From positions 1 to 35,114 of the forward strand of contig JAGGWK010000030.1 of assembly GCA_021157525.1 (NCBI GenBank): a DNA stretch of 35,114 bases, written 5' to 3'. The notes beneath the pieces were generated by a model. It was given only the letters and a program-made list of their open reading frames with translations, was not told the origin of the DNA and did not search any database. This document shows, in pieces, positions 27,078 to 35,087 of this stretch. This stretch comes from Candidatus Cloacimonadota bacterium. Lineage in GTDB: Bacteria > Cloacimonadota > Cloacimonadia > Cloacimonadales > TCS61. Position 1 is the stretch's first letter. Each line of letters opens with the position of its first letter. A program made the position numbers and the translations under genes.

Positions 27078-27890
27078 ATGATTGAAGCAATACGGGAAGC
27101 ACGGAATTATTTGCAGGATATCCTGCCTCGAACACCCAAAGTGGGTATCGTGCTCGGCACCGGCCTCAGCGGTCTTGCATCCATGGTAAAAGATCCCGTC
27201 GTGATACCCTATGGCGAAGTGCCGCATCACCCGGTATCTACCGCTCCCAGCCATGTGGGACAGTACGTTTTTGGTTCCCTGGAAGGAGTGGATGTACTCA
27301 TGATGCAGGGACGTCTGCACTATTACGAAGGCTACACCATGCAGGAAATCACCTTTCCCATTCGGGTGATGCAGGGAGCTGGAATCACTCATCTCATCGT
27401 CACCAACGCAGCAGGCAGCCTTAATGAATCGATGCAACCGGGAGACTTGGTGATTTTGCGTGACCATATCAATTTCATGGGAACAAATCCCCTTATCGGG
27501 CCAGATGATCCACTATTGGGTGAACGCTTCCCCAGCATGCATCAGCCCTACGATACCGCTATTATTAACAAAATTGAGGCTATCGCTGCCGCACACAACA
27601 TCCCCATCAAACAGGGCGTGTACACCGCAGTATCCGGCCCCAGTCTTGAAACCACAGCCGAATGCCACATGTTCGTGGGTCTGGGATCTGATCTGGTGGG
27701 AATGTCCACTGTGCCGGAAGTTATCGTCGGCATCCAGACAGGACTGAAAATAGCCGGAATCTCGGTAGTTACCAACCTGAGCAACATATTTCACTCCAAG
27801 GCTCACACCCAGGAGGAGATACGCAAATACGCCGCTCAGGCCCAGAATAATTTACAAATGATAATCGTATCATTAATAAACCAACTGTAA
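27078..27890 (+). CDS. punA: Purine nucleoside phosphorylase (NP-I, trimeric type)
   Basis: A 270-residue enzyme that splits purine nucleosides with phosphate. Motifs: GIVLGTGLSGLA, phosphate-binding HVGQYVFGSLEG and QGRLHYYEGY, VTNAAGSLNESMQPGDLV, the base-site SGPSLETTAE, GMSTVPEVIVG and TNLSN. It pairs with tdk in nucleoside salvage. GAGG lies in the end of yggT, 7 nt before ATG; the start directly abuts the yggT stop. Normal length for the human/Bacillus type. Confidence 0.95.
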   Translation: MIEAIREARNYLQDILPRTPKVGIVLGTGLSGLASMVKDPVVIPYGEVPHHPVSTAPSHVGQYVFGSLEGVDVLMMQGRLHYYEGYTMQEITFPIRVMQGAGITHLIVTNAAGSLNESMQPGDLVILRDHINFMGTNPLIGPDDPLLGERFPSMHQPYDTAIINKIEAIAAAHNIPIKQGVYTAVSGPSLETTAECHMFVGLGSDLVGMSTVPEVIVGIQTGLKIAGISVVTNLSNIFHSKAHTQEEIRKYAAQAQNNLQMIIVSLINQL

Positions 27891-27901
27891 AAGGTGGAAT
27901 T

Positions 27902-28312
27902 ATGGCAACAAAAGAACTCAAGCCATCTGCATTGAAGGAATACGAGAACCTTCTATTGGAAGAAAGAAAGCAGGTTCAGGAAATTATTCGCAGCATCGAT
28001 GAATCCCAGAAACGGGGCATAAGAACCGGTAGCGGCGACCTCTCTGCCTACGCTATGCATCAGGCGGATATGGGAAGCGATACCAACAGCGCAGAACGAG
28101 GCGTGTTTATGCTGGAGCGGGAAATCGGGAAGCTGAAGCTGATCAATGCAGCATTGGGACGCATCTATGATAAGACCTATGGCATTTGTGAAATCTGTGG
28201 CGAATACATCCAGAAAAAGCGCTTGAACATCGTACCTTATGCTCGCTATTGCATCGAATGTAAATCGAAGGAAGAGCAGAAACTGCGTCGCCGCCGTCGC
28301 CGTCGCAGATGA
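27902..28312 (+). CDS. DksA/TraR-type zinc-finger protein with Arg8 tail
   Basis: A 136-residue protein. An N-terminal coiled coil (~8-38 and ~66-90) leads to a four-Cys zinc finger: Cys96, Cys99, Cys117, Cys120 (CEICGEYIQKKRL...YCIEC), the TraR/DksA signature. Such proteins bind RNA polymerase through its secondary channel to modulate transcription, but many small members are uncharacterised. The acidic coiled-coil tip of DksA is not clearly seen. The C-terminus is a run of eight Arg (129-136), which may bind RNA or DNA. ATGA overlap with lspA. A known neighbour pattern in FCB bacteria is DksA-like followed by lspA. Confidence 0.88.
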   Translation: MATKELKPSALKEYENLLLEERKQVQEIIRSIDESQKRGIRTGSGDLSAYAMHQADMGSDTNSAERGVFMLEREIGKLKLINAALGRIYDKTYGICEICGEYIQKKRLNIVPYARYCIECKSKEEQKLRRRRRRRR

Positions 28313-28845
28313 AACGTTTCCCTTATTTGTGGGTCACTGCTGTTGTCATCGTCCTGGATCAGGTATCAAAATTCCTCATTCGGAATGTTGTGGATTTTGG
28401 TCCGGATCATATTATTCGGATTACGCCCACTTTTTTCTGGCTTACCCATGTGCAAAATGAGGCAGCTGCTTTCAGCTTTTCCCTGGGCAGACATCTGCAT
28501 AACATCGCTCCATCACTGATTCAGAACCCTGTGGCCTTTGACAAAATGCTCCACGTCATCGTCACCATCATCGCCTGCGGAGCCATTTATTTCTTTGCAG
28601 CCCACACGAAGCATCGCACCGAAAAGCTGGCACTCGCCCTCATCCTGGGAGGTGCTTTGGGCAATTTCATTGACAGGATAACCATTGGAAGCGTAACCGA
28701 TTTCATCTGGTGGGATTTTCCGGATTTTCTCATGGAGCGCTGGCCAGTATTTAACATCGCCGATAGCTCCATCGTGATTGCAATCACGATTTATGCTGTC
28801 TGGACGATCTTTTTCGAAAAAAAGAATAGGAGGAAACATGAATAA
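28309..28845 (+). CDS. lspA: Lipoprotein signal peptidase (signal peptidase II)
   Basis: A 178-residue inner-membrane aspartyl peptidase that removes lipoprotein signal peptides before the lipidated Cys. Four hydrophobic segments, LDQVSKFLI near the N-terminus, HVQNEAAAFSF (the NxGxAF-like motif), GALGNFIDRI, and the two catalytic aspartates Asp131 (VTDFI) and Asp152 (FNIADSS). There is a longer insertion (~60-78) between helices 1 and 2 than in E. coli, as I remember it. Its end overlaps the next gene by 8 nt. Confidence 0.96.
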   Translation: MKRFPYLWVTAVVIVLDQVSKFLIRNVVDFGPDHIIRITPTFFWLTHVQNEAAAFSFSLGRHLHNIAPSLIQNPVAFDKMLHVIVTIIACGAIYFFAAHTKHRTEKLALALILGGALGNFIDRITIGSVTDFIWWDFPDFLMERWPVFNIADSSIVIAITIYAVWTIFFEKKNRRKHE

Positions 28846-30982
28846 ACGGGCATTAGTTCTTTTTTGCGTCGTGCTTTTTGCCATGATGCTAAACGCCCAA
28901 AGCGGCTCGGCTCGGTTTCGGCTGAATGCATCTCGCGAGGGGACGCCGTTCTTCTCGGAATACATCGAAGGCTCTTCAAACAACAAAGCCCTGGAAGTGT
29001 ATAACGGAACCGGCGAAACCATCAATCTGGATAATTACCGCATCGGCCAATCGGTAAATGGCGGCGGATGGCTGTTTTATCACACATTCCCCGCAGGCGC
29101 AACCCTGGCCAATGGCGATGTATGGGTGCTTACCACCAACGAAGCAAATGCGCAATTGCAGGCTGTGGCCGATGAAATCCTCAGCTACCCCAGCGTAACG
29201 CATCACAACGGAAACGATGCACGATCTCTGGAGGTAACCACCGACGGCGGATCTACCTGGACCATTATCGACATCATCGGCATTCCCGATGAAGATCCCG
29301 GTGACGGCTGGGAAGTGGCCGGCGTAGCCGCTGCAACCAAAGATCACACCCTTGTCCGCAAACCCGGCATCAGTCAGGGTACTACCGATTGGGCGGCTTC
29401 CGCCGGTACCAATGCCGACGACTCCCAATGGATCGTCTATCCCCAGGATACCTTTGAATATCTGGGAAGCCACGACGCCGGCGGCCCTGACATCAATCCA
29501 CCTCTTCTGGTTTCTGCTACCAGCACCAGTATTACCGGCCTGACAGTACAATTTAACGAAGCAGTAGATCAAACCTCTGCCGAAACGGTGGGAAATTACA
29601 GCATTTCCGGCCTCACTATTTCCGGCGCAGTGCTTACATCCGGCACCATTGTCACCCTTACCACCAGCGAGCAAACCGCTGCTGCATCCTATACCCTCAC
29701 GGTGAATAATGTGGCCGATCTGGCGGGAAACGTGATAGAGCCAAACAGCTCAATCAACTTTATCGGCTACGATACCAACTACGACCAGATTGCCGACATC
29801 CAGGCAGATCCTGCCGCCTATGAAGGCAACAGCGTGACCGTCCACGGCATCGTGACCATGGGCGTGAATATAATACAAACCGGTAACACAAACGCCTACG
29901 TGCAGGATGCATCCGGCCGTGGCATAAACATTTACAGTTCATCTCCCATCACCGAACTCGTGCGGGGAAACGAAGTGGAAATCACCGGCGTCGTGTCAGA
30001 ATACAATGGCACCACCGAAATCACCAGTCCTCAGGTAACCGTGCTTTCATCGGGAAATCCCGAGCCGGAAGCGCTGGAGATAGGACTTGATCAGGTGGGA
30101 GACGTTTCTCTGGAAGGAACCCTGCTGCAAGTTACCGGCGAAGTGTACGAAGTGTATGCAGCCGGCGGCGGCGTGAACCTGAACATCAATGACGATGATA
30201 ACAACCAGCTCACCGTGCGGGTGTGGGACAGCACCGGGCTGGACGTCACCGATTTTGTAGTGGGCTACATTTTGCAGGCTACCGGCATTGGTGACACTTT
30301 TAACGACATGCTGCAGATCGTTCCCGGATATCAGGATCAGCTGACAGCCGGCGTGATCGGCGGCTACGACGAAGTGGTTATCGATCCTCTCTACCCCACC
30401 GCATCCGACGATGTAACCATCAGTTTTGAATACCCGGATATCAGCAGCAATCTCATCCTCTATTGGAAAACCACACGGGATGTAGAGTATCGGGACATCA
30501 TCATGGATACCGTCTCGGTGCGTAACTACACCTATCAGGGAATCATTCCCGCTCAAAAAGAGGGAACCACGGTGGAATTTTTCATCCTGGTAAATGACAC
30601 TCTTGTCATCCCGGAAACAGCGCCGGAAGAACTCTTTGAGTATTCGGTGGGCATCACAAAACACCGGGCCATCCTCAATGTGGAGCCGCGGCCTTTTAAT
30701 CCTCGTAACGGCGAGACATTTGCCATCCAATATGGCTCTAAGTACGACGACAAAGCAATCGTCCGCATCTACAATGCCGAAGGAAAACTGGTGTTTGAGC
30801 CGGTGAACAAAAAAATCCAAAGCATCAATGGCCTGGACACCTACCGGTGGAACGGCCGTGATGACGACCATAAACTGCTGCCTATCGGCCTCTACATCTG
30901 TCATCTGGAATCAATCGATCGGGATGACGGCAGCAAAAAAACAGCTCAGGCGCCCATCGTTATCGGCGCTCCATTGAAATAG
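28838..30982 (+). CDS. Secreted modular protein: lamin-tail, Ig-like, OB-fold and FlgD-like C-terminal domain
   Basis: About 714 residues. Signal peptide 1-20 (MNKRALVLFC...LNA). Then a lamin-tail-like domain (FSEYIEGSSNNKALEVYNG, ~32-150), an SbsA-type Ig-like domain (NPPLLVSATSTSITGLTVQF, ~220-310), one or two OB-fold modules of the YhcR type (NSVTVHGIV, NAYVQDASGRGINIY, ~315-520), a loop region and a C-terminal FlgD-like/beta domain (VRIYNAEGKLVF, YRWNGRDD, ~640-714). Extracellular nucleases often carry this set, but no nuclease domain is seen. AGGAGG at 28828-28833 fixes ATG 28838, inside lspA. Followed by a PorV-like barrel. Confidence 0.85.
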   Translation: MNKRALVLFCVVLFAMMLNAQSGSARFRLNASREGTPFFSEYIEGSSNNKALEVYNGTGETINLDNYRIGQSVNGGGWLFYHTFPAGATLANGDVWVLTTNEANAQLQAVADEILSYPSVTHHNGNDARSLEVTTDGGSTWTIIDIIGIPDEDPGDGWEVAGVAAATKDHTLVRKPGISQGTTDWAASAGTNADDSQWIVYPQDTFEYLGSHDAGGPDINPPLLVSATSTSITGLTVQFNEAVDQTSAETVGNYSISGLTISGAVLTSGTIVTLTTSEQTAAASYTLTVNNVADLAGNVIEPNSSINFIGYDTNYDQIADIQADPAAYEGNSVTVHGIVTMGVNIIQTGNTNAYVQDASGRGINIYSSSPITELVRGNEVEITGVVSEYNGTTEITSPQVTVLSSGNPEPEALEIGLDQVGDVSLEGTLLQVTGEVYEVYAAGGGVNLNINDDDNNQLTVRVWDSTGLDVTDFVVGYILQATGIGDTFNDMLQIVPGYQDQLTAGVIGGYDEVVIDPLYPTASDDVTISFEYPDISSNLILYWKTTRDVEYRDIIMDTVSVRNYTYQGIIPAQKEGTTVEFFILVNDTLVIPETAPEELFEYSVGITKHRAILNVEPRPFNPRNGETFAIQYGSKYDDKAIVRIYNAEGKLVFEPVNKKIQSINGLDTYRWNGRDDDHKLLPIGLYICHLESIDRDDGSKKTAQAPIVIGAPLK

Positions 30983-30992
30983 GGAGGCAACC

Positions 30993-31832
30993 ATGAAACA
31001 AATACTTATCGCCCTGGTCGTACTGCTGTCGATTCCCGCCTTTGCCAGTTTCGATGATTATGAGCCTTCTGTTCGTGCACGGGGAATGGCCGGAGCATAC
31101 TACTCTACCAGTGATGACGCCAGTGCCGTATTTTACAATCCGGCCGGTTTAAATCTGGCACATAACAGCCTGTTGGTGAGCCACAGTTATCTCTTTGGCA
31201 ATTCCTTTCAGGAGCTCAACACCGTGGCTATGGCCATGAATCTTCCCAGGACTTACGGAACAATCGGTTTTGGTCTGGAAGCCATGAATGTGGAATATCG
31301 CAATGTAACCCTTACATCGGAAAAGACCTATACTCTGGCTCATGGTTTTACACTACTCAAGGATGTGCACTCATCGGTTCATCTGGGATATGCCATGAAT
31401 TTGTATCATCTCTCCTTTGAAGGATTTGGCGAGCAGCCAGCCTTCGGGATGAATGTTGGTGCCATGGCTATTTTGCATCAACGCACCCGCCTGGGCTTTA
31501 CGGTAACCAATCTGAACAAACCAAAAGTAGGAGAAGATAGTGACCTGTCCCTGCCACAGAAGATGGCAATGGGCATCTCATATATCCCGTATAATGGCGT
31601 AATTACAGCCATGGAACTAAAAAAAACCGTTGGCGGTGAAACCGAGATTCACGCCGGAACCGAAGTACAAGTGATGGACAAGCTCACCCTCCGTTGTGGC
31701 GCCCGCAGTCAACCTGCCAGCTACTCCTTTGGCGCTCGTTTCACCATGTTTGACGTGCTTGTTGATTATGGCTACAGCACCCATGAAGTGCTGGACGGCA
31801 CCCATCATTTCAGTCTGGGATACAACTTCTAG
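30993..31832 (+). CDS. PorV/FadL-like outer-membrane beta-barrel protein
   Basis: A 279-residue protein with signal peptide (1-18, ends FA-S) and a PorV/FadL-like entry motif ARGMAGAYYSTSDDASAVFYNPAGLN at ~30-54 (seen here in short parts: RGMAGAY, SAVFYNPAGL). The rest is alternating beta strands, ending in the aromatic HFSLGYNF of an outer-membrane strand. PorV is the shuttle of type IX secretion; FadL relatives carry hydrophobic molecules. GGGAGG precedes ATG, 10 nt after the secreted gene's stop, so the two are probably one unit. Assignment to PorV rather than generic FadL/UPF0164 is uncertain. Confidence 0.75.
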   Translation: MKQILIALVVLLSIPAFASFDDYEPSVRARGMAGAYYSTSDDASAVFYNPAGLNLAHNSLLVSHSYLFGNSFQELNTVAMAMNLPRTYGTIGFGLEAMNVEYRNVTLTSEKTYTLAHGFTLLKDVHSSVHLGYAMNLYHLSFEGFGEQPAFGMNVGAMAILHQRTRLGFTVTNLNKPKVGEDSDLSLPQKMAMGISYIPYNGVITAMELKKTVGGETEIHAGTEVQVMDKLTLRCGARSQPASYSFGARFTMFDVLVDYGYSTHEVLDGTHHFSLGYNF

Positions 31833-31850
31833 TTTAAAAAACTCAGAGAT

Positions 31851-31880
31851 AAAAAAACCCGCTGAAAAGCGGGTTTTTTA
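31851..31880. terminator. Bidirectional terminator between the PorV-like gene and ssb
   Basis: ACCCGCT (31857-31863), GAAA tetraloop, AGCGGGT (31868-31874) with A7 before and T6 after. It serves both the + operon and minus-strand ssb. Confidence 0.95.
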
Positions 31881-31892
31881 TTTCATAATATC

Positions 31893-32231
31893 TTACAAAA
31901 AGTACACGCGATCGGCGCGCACAAAGGTCCTGGTATGGGACTTACCTTCTTTATCATCCCACCGACTTTGCCGGAGGTATCCCTCAATTAATACAGGGAC
32001 GCCCTTCTTGCCCTTCTCTGCCACTTTTTCCGCAGTATTGCCCCACACTTCGACATCCACATAGGTGGTGAGCTCCTGCCATTTCCCTTCTTTGTCTTTG
32101 AAACTCTGATTGTTCGCTACAGTGATCCGTGTTATCGATGTTAAATTTTCCCCTACATGATGCACTTCTGCATCTTTTACAACATTTCCACCCAACATGA
32201 CTCTGTTTACACTTGGCGCACGATTACTCAT
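31893..32231 (-). CDS. ssb: Single-stranded DNA-binding protein, short form without acidic tail
   Basis: A 112-residue OB-fold SSB. Starts near the conserved VNRVMLGGNVVKDAEVHHV, then TSITRITVANNQSF, ELTTYVDVEVWG, VLIEGYLRQSRWDD and RTFVRADRVYFL. It ends right after the OB-fold: there is no linker and no DDIPF-like acidic tip used by other SSBs to recruit repair proteins. This may be a second paralogue or a lineage trait. AGGAGGAGG precedes ATG. Terminators lie on both sides, so it is monocistronic. Confidence 0.9.
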   Translation of the reverse strand: MSNRAPSVNRVMLGGNVVKDAEVHHVGENLTSITRITVANNQSFKDKEGKWQELTTYVDVEVWGNTAEKVAEKGKKGVPVLIEGYLRQSRWDDKEGKSHTRTFVRADRVYFL

Positions 32232-32312
32232 AATAACCTCCTCCTTTTGTTCGGTCTTTTCGTGTCATGTAGATACAAGACAGAGGATCGGTTATGTTGA
32301 AATTTTGTCAAA

Positions 32313-32346
32313 TAAAAAAAATGCGAGACTGAAAAGCCTCGCATTT
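32313..32346 (-). terminator. Terminator of the ugd gene
   Basis: On the minus strand AAATGCGAG (32346-32338), 10-nt loop, CTCGCATTT (32327-32319), then a T run. It starts 33 nt after the ugd stop codon. The rest of 32232-32312 is the ssb upstream region; a minus-strand TTGACA is present without a good -10. Confidence 0.9.
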
Positions 32347-32378
32347 GCGGTTCACGATTTTATCTGTTTTGCTGGATG

Positions 32379-33701
32379 CTATACGCGGCCGATGCCGTAA
32401 TACGTAAAGCCCATCTCCCGAATTTCCTCCGGATTGTATTGGTTGCGGCCATCAAATATCACCGGATCATTCAGCCGGTCTTTGATCGCCTGGAAGTCTG
32501 GGTAGCGGAATTGATTCCACTCGGTAACCAGCAACAAAGCGTCGGCATTGCGCAGGGCTTCGTAGTTCCCTTCGGCGTATGTAATGGCGGGATTATCCCC
32601 GAAGCGCCGCTTGGCTTCTTCCATTGCCACAGGGTCGTAAGCCTGCACTTTTGCCCCAGCTTCTATCAGAGCATTGATAATGGTAATAGACGGAGCTTCC
32701 CGCATGTCATCGGTTTTCGGTTTAAAAGCCAACCCCCAGATGGCAAAGGTTTTGCCACTGAGGTCTTCGCCAAAGTGTTTTTTCACTTTGGATGCCAGCA
32801 CCATTTTCTGGTCATCATTCACCGCTTCCACAGCCTGCAATATCCGGGCTTCCATCTTCACCTCTTTGGCGATCCGAATGAGGGCTTTGACATCCTTGGG
32901 AAAACAGCTGCCACCGTAACCTATGCCAGGATAGATGAATTTATAGCCGATCCGTGAATCTGAGCCGATGCCGTGACGCACTTCATTGATATCTGCACCT
33001 ACTTTTTCGCACAGCTGTGCGATATCATTCATGAAGGATATCTTGGTTGCCAGCATGGAATTTGCGGCATATTTGGTCATTTCTGCCGAGCGTACCGACA
33101 TAATGATAACCTTTTCCCGGCTACGGGCAAAGGGCGTGTAAAGTTCTCGCATTACTTCGGCACATTTGGGATTATCGGTTCCCACCACCACCCGGTCGGG
33201 TTTCATCGAGTCATTGATAGCGTCACCCTCTTTGAGAAATTCAGGATTTGATACTACGTCGAAAGTAAAATTCACGCCCCGTTTATCCAGGACTTCCTGC
33301 ACCCTGGCCCGCACTTTGTCCGCCGTCCCTATGGGCACGGTAGATTTATCGACGATGATTTTGTGGCCCTGCATATAGGTAGCGATGTCTGTGGCCACAG
33401 CCAGCACGTATTGCAGGTCTGCCGAGCCATCTTCATCGGGAGGCGTTCCCACGGCGATGAGAAGGATGTCGGATTTTTCTACTGCATCCTTGATGTCCAT
33501 GGTAAAAGTGAGTCGCTTCTGCCGGGTGTTATTCTGCACCATCTCGTCCAGTCCCGGCTCCCAGATGGGGATGCCGCCACTATTGAGCATATCTATTTTA
33601 TGCGGGTCGTTATCCACACAGATGACATTGTTACCCATTTCGGCAAAACATGTGCCGGTAACCAATCCTACGTAGCCAGTACCGATAACAGCGATTTTCA
33701 T
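32379..33701 (-). CDS. ugd: UDP-glucose 6-dehydrogenase
   Basis: A 440-residue NAD enzyme that oxidises UDP-glucose to UDP-glucuronate. Rossmann motif GTGYVGL (7-13), [29 protein letters not shown], Lys210 in [11 protein letters not shown], and catalytic Cys266 in [10 protein letters not shown], plus [23 protein letters not shown] places the start at 33701 rather than an ATG five codons upstream. It follows the epimerase gene by 79 nt on the same strand; together they make UDP-glucuronate and then UDP-galacturonate for capsule or LPS-like surface sugars. Confidence 0.98.
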   Translation of the reverse strand: MKIAVIGTGYVGLVTGTCFAEMGNNVICVDNDPHKIDMLNSGGIPIWEPGLDEMVQNNTRQKRLTFTMDIKDAVEKSDILLIAVGTPPDEDGSADLQYVLAVATDIATYMQGHKIIVDKSTVPIGTADKVRARVQEVLDKRGVNFTFDVVSNPEFLKEGDAINDSMKPDRVVVGTDNPKCAEVMRELYTPFARSREKVIIMSVRSAEMTKYAANSMLATKISFMNDIAQLCEKVGADINEVRHGIGSDSRIGYKFIYPGIGYGGSCFPKDVKALIRIAKEVKMEARILQAVEAVNDDQKMVLASKVKKHFGEDLSGKTFAIWGLAFKPKTDDMREAPSITIINALIEAGAKVQAYDPVAMEEAKRRFGDNPAITYAEGNYEALRNADALLLVTEWNQFRYPDFQAIKDRLNDPVIFDGRNQYNPEEIREMGFTYYGIGRV

Positions 33702-33780
33702 AAAGACTCCTTTCAACTCTGTTCTTACTGTTTATTCAAAGGGCAAAACGCCAAACATCACTCATTTTATCAAGATATTT

Positions 33781-34752
33781 TTATCGATTCCCGATTTTTT
33801 CTTCACCCCTCAGCCAATCCACAAACAGGGCGATGCCCTCATCAAAACTCGTTTGGGGATTGTAACCCAGTATTTTTTTGCTCTTGCTCACGTCGGCAAA
33901 GGTCTGTTCCACATCGCCGGGCTGCATGGGCAATTGGTTCTTTCTGGCTTTTTTACCCAGATGTTTTTCGATGGTGGCAATCATGGTTTTCAGATCGATG
34001 GTACGTGATTCACCCAGATTAAAGATATCGAAGCGATTTCCGGAGCAGGTGTATCGGATGGCTTTGTTTATACCATCCAGGATGTCTGTGATGTAGGTGT
34101 AATCCCGTTTTGTAGTGCCGTCACCAAACACGTCGATCACTTCTTCATTCACTATTTTGCGTGAGAATTTGTGTATCGCCAGGTCGGGACGTTGCCGTGG
34201 GCCAAAAACGGTGAAGAAACGCAAACAGGATATGGACATCCCGAAAAGATGATGGTAGGTGTGGCACAAAAGCTCGCCTGCTTTCTTGGTTGCCGCATAG
34301 GGTGAAATGGGTAAATCCACAGAATCCGATTCGCTGAATGGCACTTTTTTGTTGTTACCATACACCGATGAAGACGAGGCAAAAACCACGTTTTTCACAT
34401 CATTGTGCCGACAAGCATCCAGCAGATTCACCGTCCCGTTGATGTTTACCGACGTGTACAGCTGTGGATCTTTGATAGATGGCCGCACGCCAGCCATGGC
34501 CGCCAGATGCACCAGGCAATCGATTTTGTGCTTGGCAAAAAGTTGGTTCATGGCTTCTACATCCCGGATGTCTGCTCTGATGAGCGTGAAATCAGGATTA
34601 GCCAGACTGGGCGCGATATTTTGCTCTTTGATAGCAGGATCGTAAAAATCGCAAAAGTTATCCAGTCCGATAACGGTGTGGCCATTGGCCAGAAGTGATT
34701 CCGTGAGATGGGAACCGATAAAACCGGCAGCGCCGGTGATTAATACTGTCAT
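33781..34752 (-). CDS. UDP-glucuronate 4-epimerase (GAE family)
   Basis: A 323-residue extended SDR. NAD motif GAAGFIG (7-13), the UDP-sugar-specific DNFCDFYDPAIKEQN, AAMAGVRPSIKDP, FASSSSVYG and catalytic YAATKK (Tyr152, Lys156), followed by FTVFGPRQRPD and FGDGTTKRDYTYITDI. These fit GAE enzymes that turn UDP-glucuronate into UDP-galacturonate; UDP-glucose 4-epimerase is less likely because of the MAGVRPSI block. AAGGAG lies 5 nt before ATG. Operon with ugd. Confidence 0.92.
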   Translation of the reverse strand: MTVLITGAAGFIGSHLTESLLANGHTVIGLDNFCDFYDPAIKEQNIAPSLANPDFTLIRADIRDVEAMNQLFAKHKIDCLVHLAAMAGVRPSIKDPQLYTSVNINGTVNLLDACRHNDVKNVVFASSSSVYGNNKKVPFSESDSVDLPISPYAATKKAGELLCHTYHHLFGMSISCLRFFTVFGPRQRPDLAIHKFSRKIVNEEVIDVFGDGTTKRDYTYITDILDGINKAIRYTCSGNRFDIFNLGESRTIDLKTMIATIEKHLGKKARKNQLPMQPGDVEQTFADVSKSKKILGYNPQTSFDEGIALFVDWLRGEEKIGNR

Positions 34753-34797
34753 GTTTTCTCCTTAGAAAATATAAAATCGTCTTCCTGAGGCTTTCTC

Positions 34798-34966
34798 TCA
34801 GAGAGACGTGAAAATTCTCCGTCATTCTGAGGAATCTTGCACGTTGCTCTACAAACGAAGAATACGGAGATTGAATATAAACCGTCACTCTTCCTTTAAA
34901 TTTATGCGAACGTTGAGCTCTGCTCAAGGGGAGTAGAATTTCTCTGTAAGATACGTCAGAGAGACG
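34798..34966. repeat. Intergenic dispersed-repeat region (copy 2 and direct repeats)
   Basis: TCAGAGAGACG occurs at 34798-34808 and 34956-34966. TGCGAACGTTGAGC...GCTCAAGGG (from 34905) repeats the element at 23820, with TTGAGC/GCTCAA as a stem. A CGTCATTCTGAGGA-type segment (around 34822) is a motif common in environmental FCB genomes. The region has no coding potential. Confidence 0.6.
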
Positions 34967-34992
34967 ATCATTTCCGGGGCTTGACTCACTGA

Positions 34993-35087
34993 AAAAACCC
35001 CCTTTTATTCCCCCTTGGAAAGGGGGACCGATCCATGCTCCCCTTGCAAGGGGAGAAAGATTTGCGTAGCAAATCAGAGGGGTTTTT
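34993..35087. repeat. Three-hairpin, cloverleaf-like palindromic element
   Basis: Outer arms AAAAACCCC (34993-35001) and GGGGTTTTT (35079-35087) enclose three hairpins: CCCCCTT/AAGGGGG (35010-35016/35020-35026), the perfect palindrome CTCCCCTTGCAAGGGGAG (35038-35055), and GATTTGC-GTA-GCAAATC (35059-35075). All three are self-contained. The outer stem and T run could also act as a terminator for a transcript from the left. Confidence 0.8.

Noticed and set aside
28778-28837. 20-codon N-terminal extension of the lamin-tail protein
   Set aside because: AGGAGG sits directly before ATG 28838 and the signal peptide begins there; the extension lies within lspA.
30047-30904. 285-codon minus-strand frame inside the lamin-tail protein gene
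   Set aside because: Antisense shadow without start signal or domain.
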